Shown piece by piece: positions 10,052 through 20,801 of a stretch of 55,577 nucleotides of DNA. The translations under genes and the position numbers were made by a program. The notes beneath the pieces are model-generated. The model worked only from the letters and a program-made list of their open reading frames with translations, did no database searches and had not been told where the DNA came from. Source of the DNA: Coemansia sp. RSA 487 (taxonomy: Eukaryota; Kickxellomycota; Kickxellomycetes; Kickxellales; Kickxellaceae); contig JANBRJ010000103.1 in the NCBI GenBank assembly GCA_027577595.1, positions 1 to 55,577 of the forward strand, read 5' to 3'. The number at the start of each line of letters is the position of its first letter. The first letter of the stretch is position 1.

Positions 10052-10474
10052 ATGGCTAATGCAACATTACATAAAGTTGGAATCGGCTTCTACATTATAT
10101 CGGCTATCGGACTGTGTATATCCCTTGGACTTGCTTGGAACTACAATCAAACAGAATCTGGAGTGAATACAGGAGATGCATCTTTCTATGTTCCTTGCAT
10201 TGCTAGAGTCCTAGGATTCTTCATAGCTATACTTAGTATTATTACTTCATTCAAACTGAGAGACGCATACGAAAAGGCAAAATTCATTAGCTTGGTCCCA
10301 TTTATCGCTAGCACATTTGGCCTAATTGCTATCACTCTAATGGACCCTGCTACAGAAGAATCCTTTGGGCCCGAATCTTCTAGCAAGCTGGATGTTATCA
10401 AGTATATGACCATTGTTTTTGCAATCATCAGCTTTATTGCAAGTATAATTATGATGGTTACAGTTAGGAAATGA
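10052..10474 (+). CDS. Small four-helix membrane protein, tandem paralog B
   Basis: 140 residues, ATG at 10052. Helices at about 9-28, 47-66, 77-97 and 116-136, ending TVRK. It matches the upstream neighbour in helix 2 (ARVLGFFIAILSI), the MDP box (TLMDPATEESFG) and the segment ESSSKLDVIKYMTIV. A poly(A) signal AATAAA is at 10494-10499, only 20 bp past the stop, and the convergent Bem2-like gene ends at 10574. Function unknown. A small multipass protein of this shape could be a MARVEL/Sur7-like eisosome or membrane-organising protein, but no signature shows that. Confidence 0.75.
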   Translation: MANATLHKVGIGFYIISAIGLCISLGLAWNYNQTESGVNTGDASFYVPCIARVLGFFIAILSIITSFKLRDAYEKAKFISLVPFIASTFGLIAITLMDPATEESFGPESSSKLDVIKYMTIVFAIISFIASIIMMVTVRK

Positions 10475-10573
10475 ACTTTCTCACATTTTATCAAATAAAT
10501 TCAAGCCTATATCCATTTTGAAAAGTGCAAATGTTGAAACAAATTAAAAAGAGCGAACAAAAAAGAGCTTGTT

Positions 10574-13500
10574 CTAAACAGAAAGCTTATTCACGGCCAC
10601 AGTCAGCTGGTCCATGTCTGCCTGTGCTGCAGGGGAAAGAGGCGAAACCGCAACGGACTCGCGCTTTTTAGACTTTGGATTAGCCTTGTTGGTGCTGCTA
10701 TCACCAGCTGCCCCTTTGCTTGTTGTTACACTGTTGCTGCTGTCTGGCAGACTTTCCGTAGCATGGGTCTGTTGTAGTTCTTCTGGTTTGGGGGTTTCAG
10801 TGCTGCCACCATCAGGCGCGGCAGCAGAGGAATCCAGCTCGCCATCGTCAATCGGCTCGGCCTCCTCCTCGACATTGAATATCCAGTGGTACTGGAGGAT
10901 CAGGTTCTTGATCACGCTCTGGGCATGCCCTAAATTTGACATTGCCAGCGCAAAACTCGATGACCCTGGAGGCGGGCGTAAAAGAGATGGGCCAAAGACA
11001 AGCGCAAGGTTCGTGCCATACATGTGATTTACCTCCTCGTAGTCTGTCACGCGCTCCAGATGCTCTCCCAGCCGCTTCAGCACAGTGTAGTTTGCAGCAG
11101 GCAGCGCATGGACAAGGTCTTTGATTGCCCAGAGCCGCTCATCGTAGTCATCAATCGAAGCCGCGTTTATAAAGCCGTCGTAGAGATTGTACGTCATCAG
11201 CGGCTCGGGAAGCTCGCGCAGGAACTGCTTCATAACGCCCGAGACAACGTTGATATCTTGGAAATCGCCATGGCTCAGGTCAATGGAGTCTGGGTCGGTG
11301 TTAAACAACAATCTCAGGCGGCTGACATCGGCGGCAGCACCAGACACTCGGTATATACCAACCTCTTCCAAACCGCGCAACTCTATTTCCGTCAGGCACT
11401 TTTCGACAATCGGCGGCAACACCTTTGGGTCGGGCATGAGCTTTGCAAGGTCTACACCAAACGACTTTGGCTCGCCTTGCGCAACTGGGTTCTTCGACTG
11501 TGCCTGTTGGCCGATTGCAGGAATTGCCCCACGGCTGGGCACAGGCGGTGTTTGCGAGGACGACAGGCTAAATCCGCCAAAGGCAGACGCACTACCACCA
11601 AGGAATGCAGTGAAGCGGCTGCGTGTTGTATCGCTTCCAGGAAGCCTACCATGGATATGCTGCTGCTGCTGCTGCTGTTGTTGTTGCTGCTGCATCGATG
11701 AAGAGTCCATGTCGCTGCCTCCCGGATATGCTGATGATCCGCCACTATTGGCACCATCAGCATTGTTGCGCCGTTTAGCTTCTTCCACAAATAGAGTCAG
11801 ACGTCTCGCTGCTGCTTCGGTCGCAGCATCACGCATCGCACCAAGCCAGTCTTCCATTTGCTCCACGTCTGGCGCCTGAAGCAAGTACTGACCGCCTTCC
11901 TCGGTGACAATACGGAAAACGAAATCACGTTTGGTGTATCCGTGCTCAACGGCTATCGTCGAATTGATAAGGTTGATGACATTGGCTGGCTTGGCATTAG
12001 GCAAGGCAGGACCTCTCGGACGCATCGTACCAGAGGATGATGACATTCTATTTGTATCCTGATCCTGTGTCTGTAGGCCCGACACGCCTCCGTATGTACT
12101 TGCAGAAGCCTTTGCACTCTGGCTGCCGATATCCATCGTCGAGCTGTCCCGCGTGCTGCTGTTAACCTTGTTCATAAGGTTCGCCATCTTGAGCAGCGGC
12201 TCGTTCTTTGCCCGGCGTTGCTGTTGCTCTTTAAGTTGCCTCTTCAGAATCTTCGTGCGCTCATTTCGTTGCCTTTCAATGGCCTGCTCTCTGTCGCGGA
12301 GCTCTCTTTCCAGCCTATCGCGCTCACGGATCTCTTGGCGAACCTTTTCGATTTCGTCAGTCACCAAGCGCCCAAATGGTCGGAAGTAGGTAATGATGCC
12401 ACCATGCGTTGCAATCCCAACCCCAGGCGGACCACCTGAGCTGGATAAACTGTTGTTTGGTCCGTCTGCAAGTGTCAAGGAGCGAGGTATTGGGGCTGGT
12501 GGCGATCCGAACACTGGCATACCACCAGTGCCACTGTTGCTGCTGCCTGGGCCACTCGCACCAGACACAGTACCGTAACCACCTGTAGCAATAAAGCTGC
12601 TTCCAGGAATAGCAACAGCACCACTGTTGCTTGAACTGCGCAGATTGGCAATGGAGCGCTTAGCAAATCCACCACCGCCATTTCCAGGCAAATTCCGCAT
12701 GGACGGGAGCGTGTCACCAGCGCGAACAAAGCCGGGTGTGTGGGAAGAAGGTAGCGAAAACGAGAATGCCCGATCCCCAGCAATAGCTCCTGAGGAGCTA
12801 CTACTACTACTACCACTACTACCACCACCACCGCTACCCGTGGCAGGAGAAGAACCGGCATACAATGAACTACCACCGCTTGGCCTGATGCCAGTTGGGC
12901 TAGATGGCATCATTTGCTCAGCTCCCGACGGCGCTGCTACAGAGATATCGTCGGCTACTGACGCTGCCTCACGCTGGCTAGCTGTCTTGAGCTCATCAGC
13001 TTGCAACGGTGTTTGCGACACCCATTTGCTAAGCTGATCCATGTCGATGCGGATATCTGTATGCAAAGCAAATGCCTCCTGGCAACGAGTGCCCAGCTGC
13101 TCGCAAATGCAGAGCATGATAAAGACACGATGGCGTTTGGCAAGGTTGATCAGTCTCGAGTCGTCGACCAAGGTGTCGGGAGTGTCGTAGCAAAGACTCA
13201 CCATGTTCTCCAACAGCCAACCTAGGCAGGGTACAAAGCAGTCGGCCCGTGTCATCGAATCCTCGGAAATATCAATATCTTCGGCTACCGGGTTCGAGTG
13301 GGAACGTTGGAGAGACACGGGGTTCGGCTTTTCAACGTTACCGGCTTTGCCCTTGGAACTGGTTTCAGTTGCTTCTACCGTTTTGGATATTATGCTATCC
13401 GCGGGTCCTTCTGGAGTTTCAGACGAGGACTTTGCAGCTGGCGTCGTCGGAGTTGTGGGCGAAGGCGCAAAGGCTTCCCAGTCACGCGCACCCCGCAGTA

Positions 13501-16500
13501 CTGCTTCTAACGTATCGAGTTTTGTGTGGTTCTCTGTAGCGACCTCGTTCCAGGCCCGAACAAACTGACGGGATTCGGGGCTGACCAGTGCACTGGCTAT
13601 TGCACGCTCGACAAATGAAGGCACGTACTTGACCTGTGCTTGGCTACCGCCCCTGCGTTTCCCGCGCTTCCCAGGCTCTCCAGCAATCCTGCTGTTGCTG
13701 CCTGGTACGCCGTAGCGCTTGACAGAGTTGGTGCGATAGCTCGGCTGGCGGTCTGGGATCATACCCGCCTCGCGCATGTAGCTATTGAGCAAGCTGCCAA
13801 AGACACGAGACGACGACAGATGCGAGTCTTTACGGCAAAGCTTGACAATTGTCAAAAACTTTTGGATCTGTGCCACACGTTGGGACAGCGAGAACGCTGG
13901 ATCGGCGATCTGACGAACCACCCACCCACGGATCGTGCGATGAAGCTCTAGCATCGACTGGATGCTCTGCGGAAGAGTGCGCACCAAGGACGTTTCAACC
14001 GAGGATGCAGAGAAGCTAATTCCGGCGCTGACTCCAGCGCCGGATCCAGCGCCTGGAATGTCGCGCGACTGCTCGCCGCCAAATGCGCGATGCGTTTGCT
14101 GAAGTATTTGGTATATATCTGATACAACGAGATCGTCCTCAGAAGGCACATGGCCCACGCGCCTCTTTGGGTACCAGGGCAGCGGAACATGCGTCTGTAC
14201 CTCGAGCAAGCAAAAGGTCACCAGCCAGTCGTTGAAGGAGCAGCGCGCAAAGTGCGTCTGTGCTAGCCGGTTCAGCGAAACGAGGATGGCGTCGGGAGTC
14301 GAAACGCTGAGCAACGAAACGGGCGACTTTCCCTCCATGTCGAGCTGTGAGCATGCACTGCTTATGCGGCGCTCCCGATTGCGCGCATATTTGGCACGCT
14401 TTTCAAGGATCATGTCCAGTGGTGTGTATCCAGCCGGCTCAAGCAGCTGCGTCACAAGGTCAGAGCATAGCATATCGGCTCGCTCGCATTGCTCCTTCCA
14501 CGAAAGCGTGTCTTGGTGGTTAGTGTCAGTGTCCGCTGAGCCAGCCTTTCTAACGGAGGCTCGGAGAGTTAGCAAAAACCCAGCCATCGCATCGCGAAGC
14601 GATGTGCTGTCAAGGAAATCACTAAAGTGGTTGCCAAGCCAGTTTTCGCACAGATCAAGGAGTGTGCCAAACATGCTTTGAGTGCTGTGATCCCAAGAAT
14701 CGCTTTCGATGGTTGCAAGCGTGCGCCGCATAGTATCAATGGCATCCAGTCCAATGCAAAAATGACGGAAAGATGCCATAAATATACGTTGGAATACGTC
14801 GCGATTAAACAAAAGCAGCGGCATAGCGCCATTGGGAAGTTGGATACGCACGCCCTTATCAGTTGTGATACCTGCGCTGAGGTGTTCGATGCCATTGATA
14901 AGCAGGTCAAATAATGTCGCCAAAGTACCACCCTGCACCTCGACAACAAAACGCAAAGGCTGTGGTGTATCTGATGAAGATGATGATTCACGACCATGCA
15001 CGTATTGCACACGCAACACACGTAAAGAAAGATCGCCGTTTGACGCATAGATGGTTGAGCCAGCAAAATAAGCGTTGCTATGCGCTGCATCGTTCATTTG
15101 CTGCTCGACACGACCTACTGCCGTGCTGCTTGCGTTGGCTGAACCATTTGCCTGTGTGTTCTTCCCAACTCCGCTGATCGCTTCGTCGCCGTGAATGCCG
15201 TTGACAACATTTGCCGGGAAGGACCGACTACGCTTGTGTCTGAGGGGCTGGCTATCTGCGTTATCGGTCGCTGCCGCAGCGCCATTGGATTCGCTGCTTT
15301 GCTTCTCGCCAGACGTCCGAGCCAGCGATGCATCTGAGTTGCCCAACCCCATAGCTGGCTGCTGATCAACACCGCCTCTCGCCTGCATAGTCATTCGCGA
15401 TGAAGTCGACGGCCTCGCGCTAGCTCCGTCTGGTTGATAATGCCCAGGTGCTGGCGATGGCGAAGAATGCGAAAATGTTCCGGCTCTGCCAGACACGTTG
15501 CTCGCACGATTAGGTGGAAGGCTGGACGGCGCTTGTGCAACAGGGGTCCTAGGCGCCGGCGTGATCCATTGCAAGATATTCGTCGAGGGCACCGTTTCCG
15601 GGCAAACCAGCGGCAATATCGACCCAGGTGCTTGCCGAAGCGACGAGTGTGACATTCCTCCTGTTTCCTCTTTGTTATCGTCGCCATCTTGAATATGCTG
15701 GCGATACTGGTCGCTGACCGACGGCTCACACTGCAAAGAAATAGAAAGCAGGTACCGCAGGTCGTACTCTGTGACATCCGATTCGACCAGCTCATCGCCA
15801 ATCTTCAAGGGGTTAGCCGCCAAGGTGGACAAGTATGACTGGAGATGGGGATGCTCCAAAAGTGACGAGTCAATCGCACTTTGCAATGAGTCCTTACGCA
15901 GATTCTCAGTACTAGCTCTGCTACTGCATGTTCCGGACACCCTCTGGAACTTTGTGGCCAACGAAACACTGCTTGCGCGCGACCGTATTCCGCTCGTTCT
16001 CGCACGCTCAACCATAGTATCCGATATGCCTTTGATAACCTCCTCAGCCGCGGTGTACATATACCCGTGGTGTGCAAAAAGAAGCTTGTCGCCGCTATCG
16101 CTAGCTCCCGAAGCCGACAGTATCGGCTCGTAAATACGCTTTCTCATGAGGCCCTGGCGCTCAATGCTCAGACGGACCGAGCCATAGTACGGTATCGGAG
16201 CATAGCTGTATCCGGAGGATTCAGCAGAAACGAAAAACCCGCTTTTGCTGCCCTTTTGCGAGGTCTGGGGCTTAATGATAAGCGGACGCGATCTCTTTGC
16301 CTCTTTGGAAAGCACAGTGCCAATGTCGTATACGCCGTGCTTAACGAGAAGCGGAACCCACTGCGTAACGATGATGTCCTTCCACATCAGCGACACACCG
16401 TGCCAAGTTTCGCGCAAGCGCGCAATCGGCGCCATAGTCACAGCCATGGCGATCGCAGTCCATGAAACAGCATCACCGATGGCTCTGCACTCTTCGCCAA

Positions 16501-19500
16501 TGCGCACCCAGTGCTGGAGAAGAGCACTGCGCCTTGCTGGACGGTTCAATGGCAGGTCGATAAGAAGCTGGTGGTGTACAAGGCGAGTAAGGAAATGAGG
16601 CTCGCTCTGCGTAAACACCATCAACTGACGCTGCATGTCAAACAGCTTCTCAGCAGAATGGTTATCACCAGTGCTGCTGTCGGCAGTAAAGGCGCCAGAT
16701 GTTGCGGATATAGTCCCACCAGCAGCTGCACCAATCGAGGGCGCGTTTGTGCTGCCTTGGTTTGTAGACACTGCGTGCGGACCTTCGGCGCTCGCTGCTG
16801 CGCCGACAGTGAGTAAACTGGGTGGTGCCTGGCGTATATCCACGCCAACACTTTGGGGTGTGCTTGCTCCAGGAAGTGACACATAGAAATTGACGGCCTT
16901 AGGATCAAAGCCGGCGAGCTTGCTCTTGTGGAACAAGTACAGCTGATGTGCAAACTCTGTAGGTGGGATTCGCAACAGCAGCGACGGCGACAGACCCGTG
17001 ATCTCGACGCGAACAAGCTCTGGCACAGATGGGATCTGCGGTACCGTTGGATCCGGCTCGCCGTGGTGGGTCCTGGAACGTGCACGCAACGGTTCATCGC
17101 CTGCGGGCTTACTGACTATGCTTGTCGAGTCAGAGGTGCTTGGCATCACTGGAGGGCTGACGATCTCATAGGAGAACATTTTAGACGACGCTGGACTCTT
17201 GATCAGGACCGTGTCATTTCCAGTCTCAATTGTCTGTATCCTTTTACCAGCAGGATCGTCGGGATATTCGGCATGCTTTTCCTCAACAACAACAGGAACC
17301 ATGCGGTCAATAGCAGCCTGGACCAACGCAAGCGCCGCCCTGTCGATGTTGCTGGAGTTGGAGGATATGGATTTCTCAACGATTGACCGAAGCGTCTCAA
17401 TGTGATCGTCAATGTATGTCTTTTCGTAATGAGCGGCCAATGCAGTGACAATCTCACAAAGATTGACAACAAGTGCGTTGTAGTTTTCCAGCTCTGGTGT
17501 GACTAGTTCCGAGTAGCGCTGGAATTCGCGAATAAACTCGCTATCATCCATAAAGAGGCGGTATATGGCAACAAATTGCCTACCATACGCGCTCGAAGCT
17601 GCAGGGCTGCTAGGCTTGCTGTTCTTCTCCTTCTCGCTACCAAAGCCCAGTGTTGTGCAAAACACCATTTCGTGGACAAGAGCGCTTTTGCTGCCACCAA
17701 CAACAACAGCAACCGTCGAATGGTCCTTGCCACTGTCGTCTTCGTTTGTTGGGTCCGTCTCGGTTGCAACAACAAGTTCTGGATGGCGCTGGGTGCCCCA
17801 GTAGAGACGTGCACGCATGTCCTTTGCCGTCTTGGGCTTCTCGTCATTAGCGGCAGCCTCAGCTCCTGCATCTTTGGCGGCAGAAGATGTGGTTGGTCTG
17901 CAAGCTGTCTCGGCCGCACCATTATAGCGCCGTGCGCCGGTTGAGTTTTCGCGTGGACGCTGACGCAGCTTCCGAGCGTAGCTGGCTTTCGCTGCCGTGA
18001 AGCGCGAAAGCCAGTTGTTCTTCGCATCTGAGGTCGTTGCAACAAACATGCGCGCAACACGTTCCTTGCCCCCAACAAAGATCTGGAATCCAGGAACAAG
18101 GCCAGACGACAGCGCACCCGAGTAGTCCTTTGACACGGTGGAGGTACGCGTCATAATCGATGAGACAGAGCTGTTGCCGATCGAGTAAAGACTCGCACGG
18201 CTTGATCCAGCCTGGCTCTCGCGGCCGATATGGCCAAGCATCCCGGGAGCGTGGGCCACGCTGAAGCGCGAGCTGGCAGCCTCGATAGCCTCGATATTTG
18301 TCAGCGGATACTGCGAATGGTACTTCCACTTGGTAAAGTAACCCTTGCCCTTGATCCCGAGCTCAGCGCTAACAAGCGAAGAGTTGTCTGTTGGCTGGTG
18401 TACCTTGCTGCGCGAGCCCTTGCCAAAACGCATTTTGTTGCTCACTGCGCCAAAAAAGCTGCTGGCAATGCCTTGGCGAACCCATCTGCGCTTGAGGACA
18501 ACGATTGTATCATCAAAGATGAGCACAGACACGTACCGCTTGAACTTTAGCGAGCGCAAGTCGACCTCTGTAAAACACTCACCAAAGACATACCGCTCGC
18601 ACAGCGGTGCAGTAATTTCGCCATCCTGCACACCGGGTTCGAACAGAATGGCGCGCGAGCCGGAATCGACTTCCCCTGGCGACATTGGAAAACCAGAGCT
18701 GTTAGTGTATCCGCCGTCCTCGTAAGCAGCAGCAGCAGAAAACGATGCGCGAACGTATCCACCAGCAGTCTCGTTGGTGGCAGCAGCAATCTCCTCAGGA
18801 AACATGGCTCGCAGCTCGCTCTCCGAGGGAGGCTTGTAAAAGAACAGCTTTGCGCCTTTGAGAACTACGCGATAGACCTTCCAACCACGCGACAAAGCCG
18901 ACGCCAACGACGTGCTAGGATTTATGTCTGTCTTTTTGCTAAGATAGCCCTCTTTAGCGATGGGAACCGCAGCACCAGCGCTGCTCCGTGCTGATTTGGC
19001 GTTGTAAACAACAGAGCTGGGAGCGACGGCGCTGCTGCTGCTGCTGTTGGCGCTGTTGCTGACGCCGATTCCATGAGCGCTTGCGGAATTACTGCTTCCG
19101 TTGCTGGTGCTTTTGTTGACATTTCCTGCAATAGCAAAGCTGTAGTCGCGGTTCTGGTTGCTGCTATTAGCAGAGTGATTCTCTGGTGGAGGCGGGCCCT
19201 TGCGTCCGACTGTGTGGTGCTCAGAAGGACCTGTAGAGTAGCCTGTTGCCGAGGAGCCCAGAGAAGGAGTGCTGTTGTTGAAGCCGCTTTTTGAAATACC
19301 TGAGAGACCCGCAGAACCGTATATGGTCTTTCTTGAGGTGATTCCAGTGCCAGACATGGCTGCTGCTGCTGCTGCGGTTGACGCGCTCTTGTGGCTGCTG
19401 GATGCCGAACCGATCCGCTGCGTGCGTGCAGTGCCATAGATGCTAGAACCGTGCTTTCCCCCAGCGTCTGTAGTACCAAGACCCAAAGACGTGGTCGAGC

Positions 19501-19897
19501 CAGTGAGCATTCCCGAAGCAGGCAATGCGCCACGGGAAAGCGGCGATGGGGTGTAGCCCAACGGCTTGGTACCAGTAATGTGTTGATTCTGCTCCTGTTG
19601 TTGCTGTTGCAGATGCTGTTGCGATGGACGGTTTCGGAGAAGGCGTTTGCCAAAGCTACCAGTATTGCTGCCGTTGCTATTGCTGTTTATGTCATTGCTG
19701 CTGCTGCTGCTGTAGCCATTATTGGCAACAGAGCCTTCACTTTCGGTATTACTGCTGGTGTTTCCGCTTCCGTTTACAACAGTTTTCTGTGTTCTGCGGG
19801 TAGTCAAGCCACGCCGCAAACTCTGACCAAGCGCAGTGAGCGATCTGGTCTTTGATTTCGGGGGCTCCTCCCGCAAGCGGTCGTTGCCCAGAGCCAT
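10574..19897 (-). CDS. BEM2: Bem2-like multidomain RhoGAP (PH, Ras-GEF-like modules, PH, RhoGAP)
   Basis: 3107 residues in one uninterrupted frame, longer than yeast Bem2 (about 2170). A Ser/Asn/Gln-rich disordered N-terminus (1-310) is followed by a split PH-like domain (about 320-640; GYLSKK, GWKVYRVVLKGAKLFFY, later KNNWLSRF). A Ras-GEF N-like segment (about 765-870; FVAIYRLFMDDSEFI) leads into a CDC25-like segment (about 985-1200; LLQHWVRIGEECRAIG). A second N-like segment (FVVEVQGGTLATLFDLLI) and a second helical GEF-like region (about 1860-2250) follow. Near the C-terminus come a coiled coil (ERDRLERELRDREQ), a PH C-half (FVFRIVTEEGGQYLL, W2684) and a RhoGAP domain with arginine finger R2850 in GIYRVSG. 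Bem2-type proteins stimulate GTP hydrolysis by Rho1/Cdc42 in polarity; the GEF-like parts are probably non-catalytic. Start: the only ATG giving the conserved N-terminus. Gln and Ser tracts vary. Confidence 0.88.
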   Translation of the reverse strand: MALGNDRLREEPPKSKTRSLTALGQSLRRGLTTRRTQKTVVNGSGNTSSNTESEGSVANNGYSSSSSNDINSNSNGSNTGSFGKRLLRNRPSQQHLQQQQQEQNQHITGTKPLGYTPSPLSRGALPASGMLTGSTTSLGLGTTDAGGKHGSSIYGTARTQRIGSASSSHKSASTAAAAAAMSGTGITSRKTIYGSAGLSGISKSGFNNSTPSLGSSATGYSTGPSEHHTVGRKGPPPPENHSANSSNQNRDYSFAIAGNVNKSTSNGSSNSASAHGIGVSNSANSSSSSAVAPSSVVYNAKSARSSAGAAVPIAKEGYLSKKTDINPSTSLASALSRGWKVYRVVLKGAKLFFYKPPSESELRAMFPEEIAAATNETAGGYVRASFSAAAAYEDGGYTNSSGFPMSPGEVDSGSRAILFEPGVQDGEITAPLCERYVFGECFTEVDLRSLKFKRYVSVLIFDDTIVVLKRRWVRQGIASSFFGAVSNKMRFGKGSRSKVHQPTDNSSLVSAELGIKGKGYFTKWKYHSQYPLTNIEAIEAASSRFSVAHAPGMLGHIGRESQAGSSRASLYSIGNSSVSSIMTRTSTVSKDYSGALSSGLVPGFQIFVGGKERVARMFVATTSDAKNNWLSRFTAAKASYARKLRQRPRENSTGARRYNGAAETACRPTTSSAAKDAGAEAAANDEKPKTAKDMRARLYWGTQRHPELVVATETDPTNEDDSGKDHSTVAVVVGGSKSALVHEMVFCTTLGFGSEKEKNSKPSSPAASSAYGRQFVAIYRLFMDDSEFIREFQRYSELVTPELENYNALVVNLCEIVTALAAHYEKTYIDDHIETLRSIVEKSISSNSSNIDRAALALVQAAIDRMVPVVVEEKHAEYPDDPAGKRIQTIETGNDTVLIKSPASSKMFSYEIVSPPVMPSTSDSTSIVSKPAGDEPLRARSRTHHGEPDPTVPQIPSVPELVRVEITGLSPSLLLRIPPTEFAHQLYLFHKSKLAGFDPKAVNFYVSLPGASTPQSVGVDIRQAPPSLLTVGAAASAEGPHAVSTNQGSTNAPSIGAAAGGTISATSGAFTADSSTGDNHSAEKLFDMQRQLMVFTQSEPHFLTRLVHHQLLIDLPLNRPARRSALLQHWVRIGEECRAIGDAVSWTAIAMAVTMAPIARLRETWHGVSLMWKDIIVTQWVPLLVKHGVYDIGTVLSKEAKRSRPLIIKPQTSQKGSKSGFFVSAESSGYSYAPIPYYGSVRLSIERQGLMRKRIYEPILSASGASDSGDKLLFAHHGYMYTAAEEVIKGISDTMVERARTSGIRSRASSVSLATKFQRVSGTCSSRASTENLRKDSLQSAIDSSLLEHPHLQSYLSTLAANPLKIGDELVESDVTEYDLRYLLSISLQCEPSVSDQYRQHIQDGDDNKEETGGMSHSSLRQAPGSILPLVCPETVPSTNILQWITPAPRTPVAQAPSSLPPNRASNVSGRAGTFSHSSPSPAPGHYQPDGASARPSTSSRMTMQARGGVDQQPAMGLGNSDASLARTSGEKQSSESNGAAAATDNADSQPLRHKRSRSFPANVVNGIHGDEAISGVGKNTQANGSANASSTAVGRVEQQMNDAAHSNAYFAGSTIYASNGDLSLRVLRVQYVHGRESSSSSDTPQPLRFVVEVQGGTLATLFDLLINGIEHLSAGITTDKGVRIQLPNGAMPLLLFNRDVFQRIFMASFRHFCIGLDAIDTMRRTLATIESDSWDHSTQSMFGTLLDLCENWLGNHFSDFLDSTSLRDAMAGFLLTLRASVRKAGSADTDTNHQDTLSWKEQCERADMLCSDLVTQLLEPAGYTPLDMILEKRAKYARNRERRISSACSQLDMEGKSPVSLLSVSTPDAILVSLNRLAQTHFARCSFNDWLVTFCLLEVQTHVPLPWYPKRRVGHVPSEDDLVVSDIYQILQQTHRAFGGEQSRDIPGAGSGAGVSAGISFSASSVETSLVRTLPQSIQSMLELHRTIRGWVVRQIADPAFSLSQRVAQIQKFLTIVKLCRKDSHLSSSRVFGSLLNSYMREAGMIPDRQPSYRTNSVKRYGVPGSNSRIAGEPGKRGKRRGGSQAQVKYVPSFVERAIASALVSPESRQFVRAWNEVATENHTKLDTLEAVLRGARDWEAFAPSPTTPTTPAAKSSSETPEGPADSIISKTVEATETSSKGKAGNVEKPNPVSLQRSHSNPVAEDIDISEDSMTRADCFVPCLGWLLENMVSLCYDTPDTLVDDSRLINLAKRHRVFIMLCICEQLGTRCQEAFALHTDIRIDMDQLSKWVSQTPLQADELKTASQREAASVADDISVAAPSGAEQMMPSSPTGIRPSGGSSLYAGSSPATGSGGGGSSGSSSSSSSGAIAGDRAFSFSLPSSHTPGFVRAGDTLPSMRNLPGNGGGGFAKRSIANLRSSSNSGAVAIPGSSFIATGGYGTVSGASGPGSSNSGTGGMPVFGSPPAPIPRSLTLADGPNNSLSSSGGPPGVGIATHGGIITYFRPFGRLVTDEIEKVRQEIRERDRLERELRDREQAIERQRNERTKILKRQLKEQQQRRAKNEPLLKMANLMNKVNSSTRDSSTMDIGSQSAKASASTYGGVSGLQTQDQDTNRMSSSSGTMRPRGPALPNAKPANVINLINSTIAVEHGYTKRDFVFRIVTEEGGQYLLQAPDVEQMEDWLGAMRDAATEAAARRLTLFVEEAKRRNNADGANSGGSSAYPGGSDMDSSSMQQQQQQQQQQQHIHGRLPGSDTTRSRFTAFLGGSASAFGGFSLSSSQTPPVPSRGAIPAIGQQAQSKNPVAQGEPKSFGVDLAKLMPDPKVLPPIVEKCLTEIELRGLEEVGIYRVSGAAADVSRLRLLFNTDPDSIDLSHGDFQDINVVSGVMKQFLRELPEPLMTYNLYDGFINAASIDDYDERLWAIKDLVHALPAANYTVLKRLGEHLERVTDYEEVNHMYGTNLALVFGPSLLRPPPGSSSFALAMSNLGHAQSVIKNLILQYHWIFNVEEEAEPIDDGELDSSAAAPDGGSTETPKPEELQQTHATESLPDSSNSVTTSKGAAGDSSTNKANPKSKKRESVAVSPLSPAAQADMDQLTVAVNKLSV
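11660..11692. repeat. CTG/TTG (CAG/CAA) tract encoding about 11 Gln in the Bem2-like protein
   Basis: Eleven glutamine codons (CAG with three CAA) lie between the C-terminal PH and RhoGAP domains. A Ser-coding triplet run lies near 12795-12840. Confidence 0.85.
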
Positions 19898-20784
19898 GGT
19901 TTAGCGAGATGGGGGTGAAAAAAAGGCTTGTGCAAAGACACAACAGTCTTTTTTGTTCTGCTTATACAAATACAGCTGAGTGTGACCTATAGAAAGGACA
20001 AAAACGGATACCGCTGGTGTTGCAAAGCCCTAAATAAACAAGAAGTATATGTTGAAAATGGTTAAGAGAGCCTGTGGCGCGTTTCTTTTGAGAAGGTTAG
20101 AAAACAGAAAGAAAAATCGATTACGTTTGAATGAGACACTATGGCTCCACAGCCGAACAGAATAAATGCTTTTGCTTGTGGAGGAGGAGAACTGGCTTTT
20201 TTAATTCCTTTTGAATTTGGGAACGAATAGCAAACAATATTCTGGCGAGAAAAAATCGGCAGACACTATAGCATAGCAGCGCAGTAGCAACGAAAAATGA
20301 GCAAAGCATATAGTTGGTTTTGTCACTTTCAGAAGAGAAAGGAAGATAGCTGCAGGCTTGGACATGCACTGCATTGCACAGATTGTGATGAACGGCAAGT
20401 CTAAATGCAATTTTTACCGAGCATTTAGAGGGGGAGAAGAAAGGACGAAAACAGAAAAAGCCTCCATTTTCCTTCTGTCGATTGTGTTGTGCCAGACGCA
20501 AAACAAATCATACTCTTGTCTACGAATAGCTCTGTTTTCAAGAGAAAGTATGTGTTCGCTTGGATTGGCGAGGGCTTTGCTTTGGCTGCGATTATATCCA
20601 GCTAGATCTGGGAACAGAGGAACATTGGCTCATTCAAAACGAGCACCGTTATCACCAAAGCAGAGTCATGCAACAGGATAGACCATGGAAGGAGGAGGAA
20701 CACGCAAGGAACTAAAGTGGGCAACTTACACCGTTGAATAATGACTAAAAAAGCTGGACAGTCAGAATAGTGGTCCTTGCAAAA

Positions 20785-20801
20785 GTGTGTGTGTGTGTGT
20801 G
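20785..20801. repeat. (GT)8 dinucleotide run
   Basis: Seventeen bases of alternating GT within the pyrimidine/purine-biased stretch upstream of the Bem2-like gene. Confidence 0.85.

Noticed and set aside
18640-18650. GGGTTCGAAC, second B-box-like word
   Set aside because: It lies inside conserved Bem2-like coding sequence and has no tRNA arms around it.
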